From contig NZ_LYWZ01000027.1 of the NCBI RefSeq assembly GCF_001661965.1, positions 62,001 through 126,000 of the forward strand: a DNA stretch of 64,000 bases, in the 5' to 3' direction. The DNA is from Croceicoccus mobilis. Lineage in GTDB: Bacteria; Pseudomonadota; Alphaproteobacteria; Sphingomonadales; Sphingomonadaceae. Below are positions 52,999-61,765 of the stretch, in pieces (the stretch's first letter is position 1; each line of letters starts with the position of its first letter). Both the position numbers and the translations under genes were made by a program. The notes under the pieces were generated by a model. It had not been told where the DNA came from, did not search any database, and saw only the letters and a list, made by a program, of their open reading frames with translations.

Positions 52999-55320
52999 AT
53001 GGAAAACCCGCTTTCAGCAACAGCAGATTCCCCCGTCAATTCCCGCGCCGAACCGTTCATTTCGGGCCTTAACGAACCGCAGCGCGAAGCCGTGCTGACG
53101 ACCGAGGGGCCGGTGCTGATGCTGGCAGGCGCGGGCACCGGCAAGACGGCGGCGCTGACCGCGCGGCTGGCACATCTCGTCGCAAGCCGCCGGGCGTGGC
53201 CGTCTGAAATCCTGTGCGTCACCTTTACCAACAAGGCGGCGCGCGAAATGCGCGAGCGCGTCGGCCAGCTGATCGGCCCCGCGGTGGAGGGGATGCCATG
53301 GCTCGGCACGTTTCACGCGATTGCCGCACGCATGCTGCGGAAACATGCGGAGCTGGCGGGGCTACAGTCGAACTACACGATCATCGACACCGACGATCAG
53401 ATCCGTCTGCTGAAACAGCTCATCACCGGCAATGACATCGATGAAAAGCGTTTTCCCGCGCGGCAGCTTGCCGGGCTGATCGACCGCTGGAAAAACCGCG
53501 GCCTGCTGCCCGGCGATCTCGATGCGGTGGAGAACGAGGCCTATGCCAATGGCAAGGGCGAACAGATGTATCGCCTCTATCAGGACAGGATGAAGGCGCT
53601 GAACGCCTGCGATTTCGGCGATCTCCTGCTGCACACGGTCACGATCCTGAAGCGTCACCCCGACGTGCTTTCGGAATACCGCCGCAAGTTCAAATATATC
53701 ATGGTAGACGAATATCAGGACACCAACACCGTCCAGTATCTGTGGCTGCGCCTGCTGGCCGAAAGCAAGGGCGAGGCCGGCCATAATATCTGCGTCGTGG
53801 GTGACGACGACCAGTCGATCTATTCCTGGCGCGGGGCGGAGGTTGCCAATATCCTCAGGTTCGAGCGTGATTTTCCCGGCGCGAAGATCATCAAGCTTGA
53901 ACAGAACTACCGCTCCACCCCGCAGATCCTTGCCGCCGCATCGACGCTGATCGGCGCGAATAGCGAACGTCTGGGCAAAACGCTCTGGACCGAAAAGGAT
54001 GCGGGCGATCGCCTCCGCGTCATCGGCGTATGGGACGGGCCGGAGGAAGCGCGCCGCGTCGGCGACGAGGCCGAAAGCCTGATGCGGCAGGGCATCCGCC
54101 TTGCCGATGCCGCCATCCTGGTGCGCGCGCAGCACCAGACGCGTGAGTTCGAGGATCGCTTCATCCAGATCGGCCTCAACTATCGCATCGTCGGCGGCTT
54201 CCGCTTTTACGAGCGGGCCGAGATCCGCGATGCGCTGGCCTATTTGCGCGTAATCGCCCAGCCTTCCGACGACCTCGCGTTCGAGCGGATCTACAACAGC
54301 CCGAAACGCGGTCTTGGGCAAAAGACGCTGGAAAAGATGCACCGCCATGCGCGGGCGACCGGACTGCCGCTGGCCGCTGCCGCGCTGGACATTTGCGATA
54401 CTGATGAACTTCCCGCCCGTGCCCGCAACACGCTGCTGCAATTGATGCGCCAGTTCGCGCATTGGCGGGACGAGGCCAGGACCCTCGCCCCTGCCGAGCT
54501 CATGCGGCAGGTGCTGGACGAAAGCGGCTATACCGAAGCGCTGCAGGCGGAAAAAACGCCCGAGGCGAACGGGCGGCTGGAAAACCTCTCCGAACTCGCC
54601 CGCGCCATGGAGGAGTATGAGACGCTGGGCGCGTTCCTCGAACATGTGTCGCTGGTGATGGACAATGATTCCGCCGACGATGCCGACACCATCACCATCA
54701 TGACCATGCATGCGGCCAAGGGTCTGGAATTCGACCATGTCTTCCTGCCCGGCTGGGAAGAGGGCGTTTTCCCCTCGCAGCGCGCCATCGACGAAGGCGG
54801 GCTGAAATCCCTGGAGGAAGAACGCCGCCTCGCCTATGTCGCAATCACGCGGGCACGAAAGCGCTGTACCATCATGCATGCCGCCAATCGCCGCATTTAT
54901 GGCCAGTGGACGAGTTCTATCCCCTCGCGCTTTGTCGAGGAATTGCCAGAAGACATGATCGACATGGAATCGACCATGACCGGCGGCGCATCCTTGTGGC
55001 GCGCCAATTTCTCAGAGCGCGAAGACCCCTTTGCCCATGTCGCGGCGGCGCAGCCTGCACGCACCATGACTCGCGGCCCCGGTTTCCGCCGCGCCAGCAG
55101 CGGCGATTACGATCCCGCGCCCAAGCGCATCCGCGAAACGCATCGCAGCGCCGCCAGCTTTGCCGCGAAGCCGCGCACCGACATCGCCATCGGCCAGCGC
55201 GTGTTCCATGACAAGTTCGGCTATGGCGAAGTGCTCTCGCAGGAAGGGAACAAGCTGGAGATCGCTTTCGAAGGCGGATCGACCAAGCGGCTGCTCGATT
55301 CTTTCGTAAAGCCCGCCTGA
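52999..55320 (+). CDS. UvrD/PcrA-type ATP-dependent DNA helicase
   Basis: A superfamily 1A helicase of 773 residues from ATG 52999; ATG 52972 is an alternative and neither has a strong ribosome-binding site. Motifs: Q motif GLNEPQREAV, Walker A AGAGTGKT, TFTNKAAREM (Ia), VDEYQDTNTVQY (II), GDDDQSIYSWRGA (III), EQNYRSTPQIL (IV), TIMTMHAAKGLEFDHVF (V), EERRLAYVAITRAR (VI). The tail IGQRVFHDKFGYGEVLSQEG resembles the C-terminal Tudor-like PcrA/UvrD motif that binds RNA polymerase. Acts in excision repair and removal of stalled complexes. Confidence 0.93.
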   Translation: MENPLSATADSPVNSRAEPFISGLNEPQREAVLTTEGPVLMLAGAGTGKTAALTARLAHLVASRRAWPSEILCVTFTNKAAREMRERVGQLIGPAVEGMPWLGTFHAIAARMLRKHAELAGLQSNYTIIDTDDQIRLLKQLITGNDIDEKRFPARQLAGLIDRWKNRGLLPGDLDAVENEAYANGKGEQMYRLYQDRMKALNACDFGDLLLHTVTILKRHPDVLSEYRRKFKYIMVDEYQDTNTVQYLWLRLLAESKGEAGHNICVVGDDDQSIYSWRGAEVANILRFERDFPGAKIIKLEQNYRSTPQILAAASTLIGANSERLGKTLWTEKDAGDRLRVIGVWDGPEEARRVGDEAESLMRQGIRLADAAILVRAQHQTREFEDRFIQIGLNYRIVGGFRFYERAEIRDALAYLRVIAQPSDDLAFERIYNSPKRGLGQKTLEKMHRHARATGLPLAAAALDICDTDELPARARNTLLQLMRQFAHWRDEARTLAPAELMRQVLDESGYTEALQAEKTPEANGRLENLSELARAMEEYETLGAFLEHVSLVMDNDSADDADTITIMTMHAAKGLEFDHVFLPGWEEGVFPSQRAIDEGGLKSLEEERRLAYVAITRARKRCTIMHAANRRIYGQWTSSIPSRFVEELPEDMIDMESTMTGGASLWRANFSEREDPFAHVAAAQPARTMTRGPGFRRASSGDYDPAPKRIRETHRSAASFAAKPRTDIAIGQRVFHDKFGYGEVLSQEGNKLEIAFEGGSTKRLLDSFVKPA

Positions 55321-55440
55321 GCCGGGGTTTCGCGACGGAATGACAAAAATTCCGATTTTTTCGGGAACATGGCGACAATGTGGCCAGTTGGTTGGGCAGG
55401 GACATAAAGAACCGCCCGAAAGATCTGGAGACATCACATC

Positions 55441-55701
55441 ATGAAGAAATTCGCGATCGCCGCATCCGCCCTTGCCCTTCCCTTCGCCGTTGCCGCTTGC
55501 GGCGGCGATGTCGAAGACGCGCAGGCCGACCTGGCTGAACAGCAGATGGAATCGCAGGAAGACGTCCTTGAAGAACAGGCCGATCTTGCCGAGGAAATGG
55601 GCAATGACGCCATGGAAGACCAGCTCGACGACGAAGCCGATGCCGTTGGCAACGCGGCTCCCGAAGCTGGCGAAATGGTCAACGAAGACACCGCGATGTA
55701 A
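55441..55701 (+). CDS. Small acidic lipoprotein
   Basis: 86 residues: lipobox signal KKFAIAASALALPFAVAACG (Cys at 20), then a very acidic helical tail (AEQQMESQEDVLEEQADLAE, MEDQLDDEADAVGNAAPEAG) that may form a coiled coil. GGAG lies nine bases before the ATG. Short acidic lipoproteins of this kind are common in sphingomonads, without known role. Flanked by a strong terminator downstream. Confidence 0.75.
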   Translation: MKKFAIAASALALPFAVAACGGDVEDAQADLAEQQMESQEDVLEEQADLAEEMGNDAMEDQLDDEADAVGNAAPEAGEMVNEDTAM

Positions 55702-55749
55702 TCGTCGCGTCGATCGGCCCGCGCTTTACCGCGCAGCCTGATCGTGAAG

Positions 55750-55785
55750 CACCCGCCCGCGCCAACCGGCGCTGGCGGGTGTTTT
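55750..55785 (+). terminator. Intrinsic terminator after the small lipoprotein
   Basis: CACCCGCC / GGCGGGTG with an inner GCGCC-AACC-GGCGC helix, followed by TTTT. Confidence 0.9.
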
Positions 55786-55795
55786 CGTATCTGTT

Positions 55796-56620
55796 TCAGA
55801 TATCGCCAGCCGGCTCGTTCAAGCCGCGCCGCCCGAACCGTGCGGCAATCGCCTCGAACGGGCGGGCCAGTTCCCCGATGGGGCCGCGCGTCCCGGCCGC
55901 AATGCCCGTCTTGCACCCCAGATATGGCGTGGGATCGCACCATGTCCCGAACATCCGGTCGAACAGGGTGACGGTATTGGCGTAATTGGTGCCCATCAGC
56001 TCTTCATCATCGATGTGGTGCAGACGATGCGCCGCAGGTGACATCATGATCTTGCCCAGCGGCCCCAGCGTCCACGGCACGTCGGCATGGGCGAAATAGC
56101 CCCACCATGTGCGAAGCAGGTTTGCTACGATGATCGCCCAGATCGGAATGCCCAGCGCGATCGCCAGCATATCGTCGAGCACCAGCGAGAACAGCCGCGA
56201 TAGAGGATGTTTGCGCGTGACCGAAAGCCAGTGCATCGCCTCATCCGAATGATGCGTCGCATGGATCGGCCAGAGCGAAGGGTCATGTTCGAACCGATGC
56301 CGCCAATAGGCCGTGAAATCGACGACCAGCACTGCAGCCAGCACCGTCACCGGCGCCCACAACCCATCCCAGAACGCGACGAGTGCAGGCAGTTGTGGCA
56401 CCAGCAAGGCCACTGCTCCTGCGGCCACTGCATAAAATGGCGCGAGCAGCACGTAATTGATCAGCACCAGCACGATATTCGTGCCCACCTCATGCCGGCA
56501 GCGGCGAAAGGCGGCCATGACGCGCGGCCCTTTCGTAGCGATTGCCAGCGCGATGAAGACCGCCGCGATGGGCGCGGTGGTCTTGATGAACGAGAGTGCG
56601 GCTGCGGCCTGAAATTCCAT
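55796..56620 (-). CDS. Sterol desaturase / fatty-acid hydroxylase family protein
   Basis: A 274-residue membrane di-iron enzyme if started at MEFQAAAAL (56620); an ATG nine codons upstream is possible. The histidine clusters of the family are present: WRHRFEHD, HATHHSDE and HRLHHIDDEE. About four helices lie before and between them. Likely reactions are hydroxylation or desaturation of a lipid such as a carotenoid, hopanoid or fatty acid; no neighbour helps to choose. Confidence 0.88.
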   Translation of the reverse strand: MEFQAAAALSFIKTTAPIAAVFIALAIATKGPRVMAAFRRCRHEVGTNIVLVLINYVLLAPFYAVAAGAVALLVPQLPALVAFWDGLWAPVTVLAAVLVVDFTAYWRHRFEHDPSLWPIHATHHSDEAMHWLSVTRKHPLSRLFSLVLDDMLAIALGIPIWAIIVANLLRTWWGYFAHADVPWTLGPLGKIMMSPAAHRLHHIDDEELMGTNYANTVTLFDRMFGTWCDPTPYLGCKTGIAAGTRGPIGELARPFEAIAARFGRRGLNEPAGDI

Positions 56621-56698
56621 GGGCGCAATCTGCCGCGCCCATGGCAAAAAAGGCGTTAACGCGGGGCCCGCTTTTTCAGGCCCCGACGCTGATCGGAA

Positions 56699-58129
56699 TC
56701 AGACTGCCGAAACGTTGAGGAAGTCGGGAACCGGACCGTTCCAGCCACCCTCTGCCGCGGTCGCCGCGGGTTCCTCGTCGCGCTTGCGGCGCGCCGGTCG
56801 CGCTGCGCGTTCGGCGCGCTCTTCGCGAGCGGCGCTCTTTTCGCGCGGCTTGCGGGCCTTGGGCGCTTCCTCTTCGGCAGGCGCTTCGGGAGCAGGAGCA
56901 GCCTCTTCCCTTGGCTTCGCCTTGGAACGGCTGCGCGAACGCTTGGGCTTGGCTTCGGCTTCCGCCTCTGCCTGCGATTCCACCTGCTTTTCAGCAGGCG
57001 CTTGGCTTTTGGCGCCGCCCAGTTCGAAGACCGGCAGCACATAGCTGGTCAGCTTCTCGACATTCTCGATCGCCTCGGCGTCTTCCTTCGTGACGAAGGT
57101 GAAGGCGCGGCCCTTGGCCCCTGCGCGCCCCGTGCGGCCGACGCGGTGGACGTAATCGTCCGGGTGCCACGGCGTGTCATAGTTGAAGACGTGGGAAACG
57201 CCCTTTACATCCAGACCGCGCGCGGCGACATCGGACGCGCAAAGAATGTTGATCTTGCCTTCCTTGAACAGCGCAAGCTCGGCCAGACGCGCGCTCTGGT
57301 CCATGTCGCCATGGATTTCGCCGGTCTTGAAACCGTCGCGCTGCAGCTGCTTGTTGAGATCGCGCACGGTCGTCTTGCGATTGGCAAAGATGATCGCGGT
57401 GTTGATGTCGTCGCTGCGCAGCAGTTCCTTCAGCACGTCGCGCTTGCCGCGCGAAGTGGTCATCACCTTGAACTGCTCGATATTCTCGTTCTTGCTGGCG
57501 GCCCGGCTGACCTCGATAGTCTTGGGGTTCGACAGGAACTTGTCCGCCAGCTTCTTGATCGGCCCCGGCATGGTTGCCGAAAACAGCAGCGTCTGGCGGT
57601 TGGGCGGGAGCTTGGTGCAGATATTCTCGATATCGGGGATGAAGCCCATGTCGAGCATGCGGTCGGCTTCGTCGATGACGAGGAGTTCGCAACCCGTCAG
57701 CAGGATCTTGCCGCGCTCGAACAGGTCCATCAGGCGGCCCGGCGTCGCGATCAGCACGTCCACGCCCTCGTCCAGCGCCTTGACCTGATCGCCCATCTGC
57801 ACGCCGCCGATCAGCAGCGCCATCGAAAGGTCCTGGTTCTTGCCGTATTTCTCGAAATTCTCGGCAACCTGCGCGGCAAGTTCACGCGTCGGCGCGAGGA
57901 TCAGCGAACGCGGCATGCGCGCTCGGCGGCGGCCATGGGCAAGGATGTCGATCATGGGGAGCACGAAGCTCGCCGTCTTGCCGGTACCGGTCTGGGCGAT
58001 GCCGATAAGGTCACGCATCATCAGGACGGATGGAATCGCCTGCGCCTGGATCGGAGTCGGCTCGTCGTAACCGGCCTCCGAGACCGATTTCAGCAATTCA
58101 TCAGAGAGGCCGAGATCGGCAAACTTCAT
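56699..58129 (-). CDS. DEAD-box RNA helicase, RhlE-like
   Basis: 476 residues from ATG 58129 (AGGA eight bases upstream). Motifs: GYDEPTPIQAQAIP (Q), AQTGTGKTASF (I), PTRELAAQVAENF (Ia), VIDEADRMLDMGF (II, DEAD), LFSATMP (III), and HRVGRTGRAG (VI). The last 100 residues are Lys/Arg/Glu/Ala-rich (KPKRSRSRSKAKPREEAAPA), an RNA-binding tail. The 5' leader has a GACGCCCG / CGGGC-TC hairpin at 58174-58193, 45 bases upstream, which may affect expression. Similar proteins help ribosome assembly and RNA decay. Confidence 0.93.
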   Translation of the reverse strand: MKFADLGLSDELLKSVSEAGYDEPTPIQAQAIPSVLMMRDLIGIAQTGTGKTASFVLPMIDILAHGRRRARMPRSLILAPTRELAAQVAENFEKYGKNQDLSMALLIGGVQMGDQVKALDEGVDVLIATPGRLMDLFERGKILLTGCELLVIDEADRMLDMGFIPDIENICTKLPPNRQTLLFSATMPGPIKKLADKFLSNPKTIEVSRAASKNENIEQFKVMTTSRGKRDVLKELLRSDDINTAIIFANRKTTVRDLNKQLQRDGFKTGEIHGDMDQSARLAELALFKEGKINILCASDVAARGLDVKGVSHVFNYDTPWHPDDYVHRVGRTGRAGAKGRAFTFVTKEDAEAIENVEKLTSYVLPVFELGGAKSQAPAEKQVESQAEAEAEAKPKRSRSRSKAKPREEAAPAPEAPAEEEAPKARKPREKSAAREERAERAARPARRKRDEEPAATAAEGGWNGPVPDFLNVSAV

Positions 58130-58386
58130 GCAATCATCCTGTGATGCGGTAAAATACGTTTCAGCTAATTCGATGACGCCCGCAATCGGGCATCTGGTGT
58201 CGCGGACATGCCGCCGACCGGCGTCGGAAGGCAGCAATGCGACAGGCCGCAAGCGCACCCGAAACACGGGGGCCGGCGACCGAAGCGCCCGCCTATGCGC
58301 GCACTGTGCGAAAAGTCAAGAGTTGCGCGGGATTCGGGTCGTATTTGCCCTCATTTCCTGCCGTTTCGGGACGGCGGGCGGCGCAA

Positions 58387-58956
58387 TCAATCACCATCCC
58401 CGCCATTGCCATCGCCCCCGTCCTGCGAATTGTGCAGTTCGCGAAAGCCGCCCAACATGCAGTCGGCCCCCGAACGGGCGTGAAGCTCCTCGCGCCCGGC
58501 GCACAAGAGGCCGTCGCGCGGGCGTTCGACGTAAAACCCCGAATAAAAGCCCTGCACCGGGCAGGATCGTTCGAAATCAGCGGAGAACACCCGGCGATCA
58601 CGCATGAACAGCAGCAATTGCCGCTGTGGCGACAGGCGAATCCCCGCGACCTGCGAAAGCGGGATGCACCGATGCGTGCCATCACTGCGCGCCCGCGTAA
58701 CCGGGGGCTGCCGCGGGGGCGGAATGTCCATCTCACTCGCCGCGCGCCGGGAACTGAACGGGGTGATGCGCACGATCACACGGCGCTCAACGCGGACCTG
58801 GCGCGCCATGATCTGGCGCTGGACGTCTTCGAAAATTGCTTCCGGAGAATCCGGGTTGTCGGTGATCTGAGCAGGCTGATCGGGCAGGGAATCGGGCACC
58901 GGAACGGCCCCGTTGCCGAGCAATATTGCAGCCAGAAAAGGCAGTCCGCTTGCCAT
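58387..58956 (-). CDS. Secreted conserved hypothetical protein
   Basis: From ATG 58956 the frame gives 189 residues with a signal-like start (ASGLPFLAAILLGNGAVPVP). The centre reads DGTHRCIPLSQVAGIRLSPQ, RQLLLFMRDRRVFSADFERS, then CPVQGFYSGFYVERPRDGLL and CAGREELHARSGADC. The spaced Cys residues suggest disulfides in the periplasm. I recall proteins of this pattern in sphingomonads but no function. The frame continues upstream to 59232 without a better start. The competing plus-strand frame (58237-59055) lacks these features. Confidence 0.65.
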   Translation of the reverse strand: MASGLPFLAAILLGNGAVPVPDSLPDQPAQITDNPDSPEAIFEDVQRQIMARQVRVERRVIVRITPFSSRRAASEMDIPPPRQPPVTRARSDGTHRCIPLSQVAGIRLSPQRQLLLFMRDRRVFSADFERSCPVQGFYSGFYVERPRDGLLCAGREELHARSGADCMLGGFRELHNSQDGGDGNGGDGD

Positions 58957-59128
58957 TCGGGTCGAGATGTCCCTTTTTTCGAACCGCCGATCAAGTGGCA
59001 ATCCGTCTTGTCCCTGTTCGCGCTGACTGACGGATCGGCATTGAACGATGGCTGAACACCCCTGGAAGCCTCCTCCCCTTCCCGCCAGCCTGTGGCAAAA
59101 CCTCCGCCCCTGTGGCAGATGGCCCCTG

Positions 59129-60574
59129 ATGACCGACACGCATGCCAAACCCGAAATCGCAAACGCCGATCCCGTGCTGGAAAAGGCACTTGCCATCCTT
59201 GGCCCCCGCGGGCTGGTCACCGATGCCGACACTATCGAGCCATGGCTGACCGACTGGCGTGGACGCTATCACGGCGCGGCGCGGGCGCTGGCGCAGCCCG
59301 AAACGGTGGAGGAACTGGCCCAGCTGATCAAGCTGTGCGGCGAAAGCGGCGTGCCCATCGTCCCGCAGGGCGGCAATTCGGGCATGGTCGGCGGCGCGAC
59401 ACCGGACCAGAGCGGCGATGCCATATTGCTGTCGACGCGCCGCTTCCAGGGGATCGAGATCGACGAGCAGACCATGACCGCGCGCTGCGGCGCAGGCGTG
59501 ATCCTGCAGGTGCTGCACGAAGCGGCCGAGGATGTCGGCCTGCGCTTTCCCCTGTCACTGGGCGGCAAGGGATCGGCGACGGTGGGCGGGCTGATCGCCA
59601 CCAATGCGGGCGGCACGCAGGTGCTGCGCCATGGCACGATGCGCGCATTGGTCGAGGGGATCGAGGTCGTGCTTCCCAATGGCGACGTACTCGACCTGAC
59701 CAGCCCGCTCAAAAAGGACAATCGCGGCTTCGACCTCAAGCAATTGTGGATCGGCTCGGAAGGGACATTGGGCATCGTCACCTCCGCCGTGCTGCAATTG
59801 GTGCCCGCGATCGCGGAACGCCGCGTGGTTTGGGCGGGGCTTCCCGATATCTTCACCGCACGGAAACTGCTCCTCCACTGCCAGCGCGCCATGCCCGACG
59901 CGCTGGAGGGTTTCGAGGTCATGCCCGGTATCTGTATCGAGCAGGTCCTCAAATACGTCCCCAATGCGCAAAGCCCGCTGGAGGGCGAGCACGGCTGGCA
60001 CGTGCTGCTGGAATTCGACGCGGCAAAGGATGCCGCCGACGGCTTTGGCGAAGCGGTCGAACAGGTGCTGGCCGACGCGTTCGAGGCCGGGCTGATCGAG
60101 GACGCGGTGATCGCCGCGAACGAGGGGCAGGCCGCCCAGTTCTGGGAACTGCGTGAAAACATCTCGCCCGCCGAAAAGCAGCGCGGCCCGGCCATGCAGC
60201 ACGACATCTCCGTCGCGGTCGCATCCATGCCCGAGGTCCTGAGCAAGGCGGAGAAGGAAATTCCCGAGCTTTTTCCCGGCACCATGGTCATGGGCTTCGG
60301 ACATCTGGGCGATGGCAATATCCACCTTCACGTCTGCGAACCGGGCGCGCCGGATAAGGCCGCATGGGAAGCCAGCACCGGCAAGGCGGTCAGCCGCTGG
60401 GTCTATGAGATGGTGACGGCGGCAGGCGGTTCGATCAGCGCCGAACACGGCATCGGGCAGGACAAGCGCGACATATTGCTCGAAACGCATGATCCCGCCG
60501 CGATCCGGGCCATGCGCGCGGTGAAGGCCGCGCTCGACCCGCAGGGACTGCTGAACCCCGGCAAGCTGGTCTGA
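59129..60574 (+). CDS. FAD-linked D-2-hydroxyacid dehydrogenase (GlcD/DLD-like)
   Basis: A 481-residue flavoprotein from ATG 59129 (MTDTHAKPEIANA). FAD-binding type 4 region: PIVPQGGNSGMVGGATPDQS and LGGKGSATVGGLIATNAGGT, followed by LWIGSEGTLGIVTSAVLQLV. The C-terminal lid has GFGHLGDGNIHLHV (metal-binding His) and SAEHGIGQDKR. It could oxidise D-lactate, D-2-hydroxyglutarate or glycolate; the fold is common to all. No partner subunit lies nearby, which favours a single-chain dehydrogenase. Confidence 0.88.
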   Translation: MTDTHAKPEIANADPVLEKALAILGPRGLVTDADTIEPWLTDWRGRYHGAARALAQPETVEELAQLIKLCGESGVPIVPQGGNSGMVGGATPDQSGDAILLSTRRFQGIEIDEQTMTARCGAGVILQVLHEAAEDVGLRFPLSLGGKGSATVGGLIATNAGGTQVLRHGTMRALVEGIEVVLPNGDVLDLTSPLKKDNRGFDLKQLWIGSEGTLGIVTSAVLQLVPAIAERRVVWAGLPDIFTARKLLLHCQRAMPDALEGFEVMPGICIEQVLKYVPNAQSPLEGEHGWHVLLEFDAAKDAADGFGEAVEQVLADAFEAGLIEDAVIAANEGQAAQFWELRENISPAEKQRGPAMQHDISVAVASMPEVLSKAEKEIPELFPGTMVMGFGHLGDGNIHLHVCEPGAPDKAAWEASTGKAVSRWVYEMVTAAGGSISAEHGIGQDKRDILLETHDPAAIRAMRAVKAALDPQGLLNPGKLV

Positions 60575-60729
60575 TGCGCCCGCTGTCCGCGCTTTTGCAC
60601 GGTTGATGGGCAGCGCGCCCGCCCCATCCCTTGCGCAGCGCACGGGGAGTGCGTAAAGCGCCCGGCCATGCGTGCCGCGGCTTTCGCGGCGCATCGATTG
60701 TGATTTCCTGACAGTTTCGGAGAGTTCCC

Positions 60730-61521
60730 ATGGCGAGCGCGCCGCAAAACGCCAATCTGCCCCTTTTCTACAACTCGCTTGTGCCGCTGAATTCCAATGT
60801 GCACGGCAGCTGGAAAGCCCGCAGCACCGATGTTGCACCCTGGCTTGCCAAGCAGCACGCGATCCCGCTCACGGTTGAGGAATTTCCCGCCGCACAGCGC
60901 CAGTACCCCATCGTCTTCACCGCCGGTGACGAACCCGTTCCGATCGGTCTGATGGGCCTGAACGAGGGCATCAACACCTTCTTCGACGACGAAGGCAAGC
61001 AGACCGATCCGGTCTATGTCCCGGCCTATGCCCGCCGCTATCCCTTCCTGCTGGCAAAGCTCGACCAGAACTCCGATCAGCTCTCGCTCTGCCTTGACCC
61101 CGAAAGCGGTCTTGTGGGTGAGTTCGAGGACGGCGAAGCGCTGTTCACCGACGGCCAGCCCAGCGAAGCGACGCAGAACATCCTGAAGTTCAACGAGCAG
61201 TTCGAACAGGCAGGCATGCGCACCAAGAGCTTCATGGACGAGCTGAAGAAGCACGACCTCTTGATGGAAGGCGAAGTCGCCATCCGCCGCGACGACAACG
61301 AACAGCCCTTTATCTATCGCGGTTTCCAGATGATCGACCAGGCCAAGCTGCGCGAAGTGCGGGGCGATGTCCTGCGCACCTGGAACCAGAATGGCCTGCT
61401 GCCGCTGATCTATGCGCATTTGTTCTCGCTGGAACTGGCGCGTGAGATCTTTGGCCGCCAGATCAAGATGGGCAAGGGCCCGGCCGCGGCCGGTCAGCCT
61501 GCTGCACCCGCCAACGTCTGA
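60730..61521 (+). CDS. SapC-family protein
   Basis: 263 residues with the SapC pattern: FYNSLVPLNSNVHGSWK near the start, AAQRQYPIVFTAGDEPVPIG, YVPAYARRYPFLLAKLD, FIYRGFQMIDQAKLREVRGD. In sphingomonads SapC-like proteins often sit next to TonB receptors and tryptophan halogenases; here it is alone and followed by a probable sRNA. The biochemical role is not established. The S-layer/peptide-resistance label is historical. Confidence 0.88.
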   Translation: MASAPQNANLPLFYNSLVPLNSNVHGSWKARSTDVAPWLAKQHAIPLTVEEFPAAQRQYPIVFTAGDEPVPIGLMGLNEGINTFFDDEGKQTDPVYVPAYARRYPFLLAKLDQNSDQLSLCLDPESGLVGEFEDGEALFTDGQPSEATQNILKFNEQFEQAGMRTKSFMDELKKHDLLMEGEVAIRRDDNEQPFIYRGFQMIDQAKLREVRGDVLRTWNQNGLLPLIYAHLFSLELAREIFGRQIKMGKGPAAAGQPAAPANV

Positions 61522-61609
61522 TCGCGAAAATCCCTCGCCCTGCCTTCGCCGCCTTAGGGGTAGCGCCAAGGCAAGGGGGCGGGAATAATTTTTTTCGGAT
61601 GATGCCTTC

Positions 61610-61638
61610 TTGCAACAGGGCAGCCGAATCCGTATATT
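61610..61638 (+). promoter_or_regulatory. Sigma-70-type promoter of the putative sRNA
   Basis: TTGCAA and TATATT separated by exactly 17 bases. It lies in a gene-free gap and points at the hairpin array ending in a U-run, so transcription should start near 61645. Confidence 0.7.
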
Positions 61639-61644
61639 GGAGTC

Positions 61645-61746
61645 GTTCGCACAGGCTTCCCTCATGGCCTTGCGGACTGGTGCGTTTAACCGCACCACCT
61701 CCCTGAACCTTGACCACCTCGTGCCCCGTGCACGGGGTGGTTTTTT
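61645..61746 (+). ncRNA. Putative trans-acting small RNA with CU-rich single strands
   Basis: About 100 bases between the promoter and six T residues (61741-61746). Three hairpins can be drawn: CGCA-AGGC / GCCT-TGCG (61648-61674) with the pyrimidine loop TTCCCTCATG; GGTGCG / CGCACC (61679-61696, loop TTTAAC); and a terminator around CCCCGTG / CACGGGG (61724-61737), extended by ACCA / TGGT. Between hairpins 2 and 3 the unpaired stretch contains CCTCCC, which could pair with Shine-Dalgarno sequences, as in the CuckooS/alpha-r14-type sRNAs of alphaproteobacteria. No open frame or protein match lies here. Confidence 0.6.
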
Positions 61747-61765
61747 ATTGCGATGACACCGGTTG

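Noticed and set aside
58237-59055. A 272-codon plus-strand frame opposite the secreted hypothetical gene
   Set aside because: The minus-strand frame has a signal peptide and a conserved Cys pattern, while this one is Arg/Ala-rich without features.
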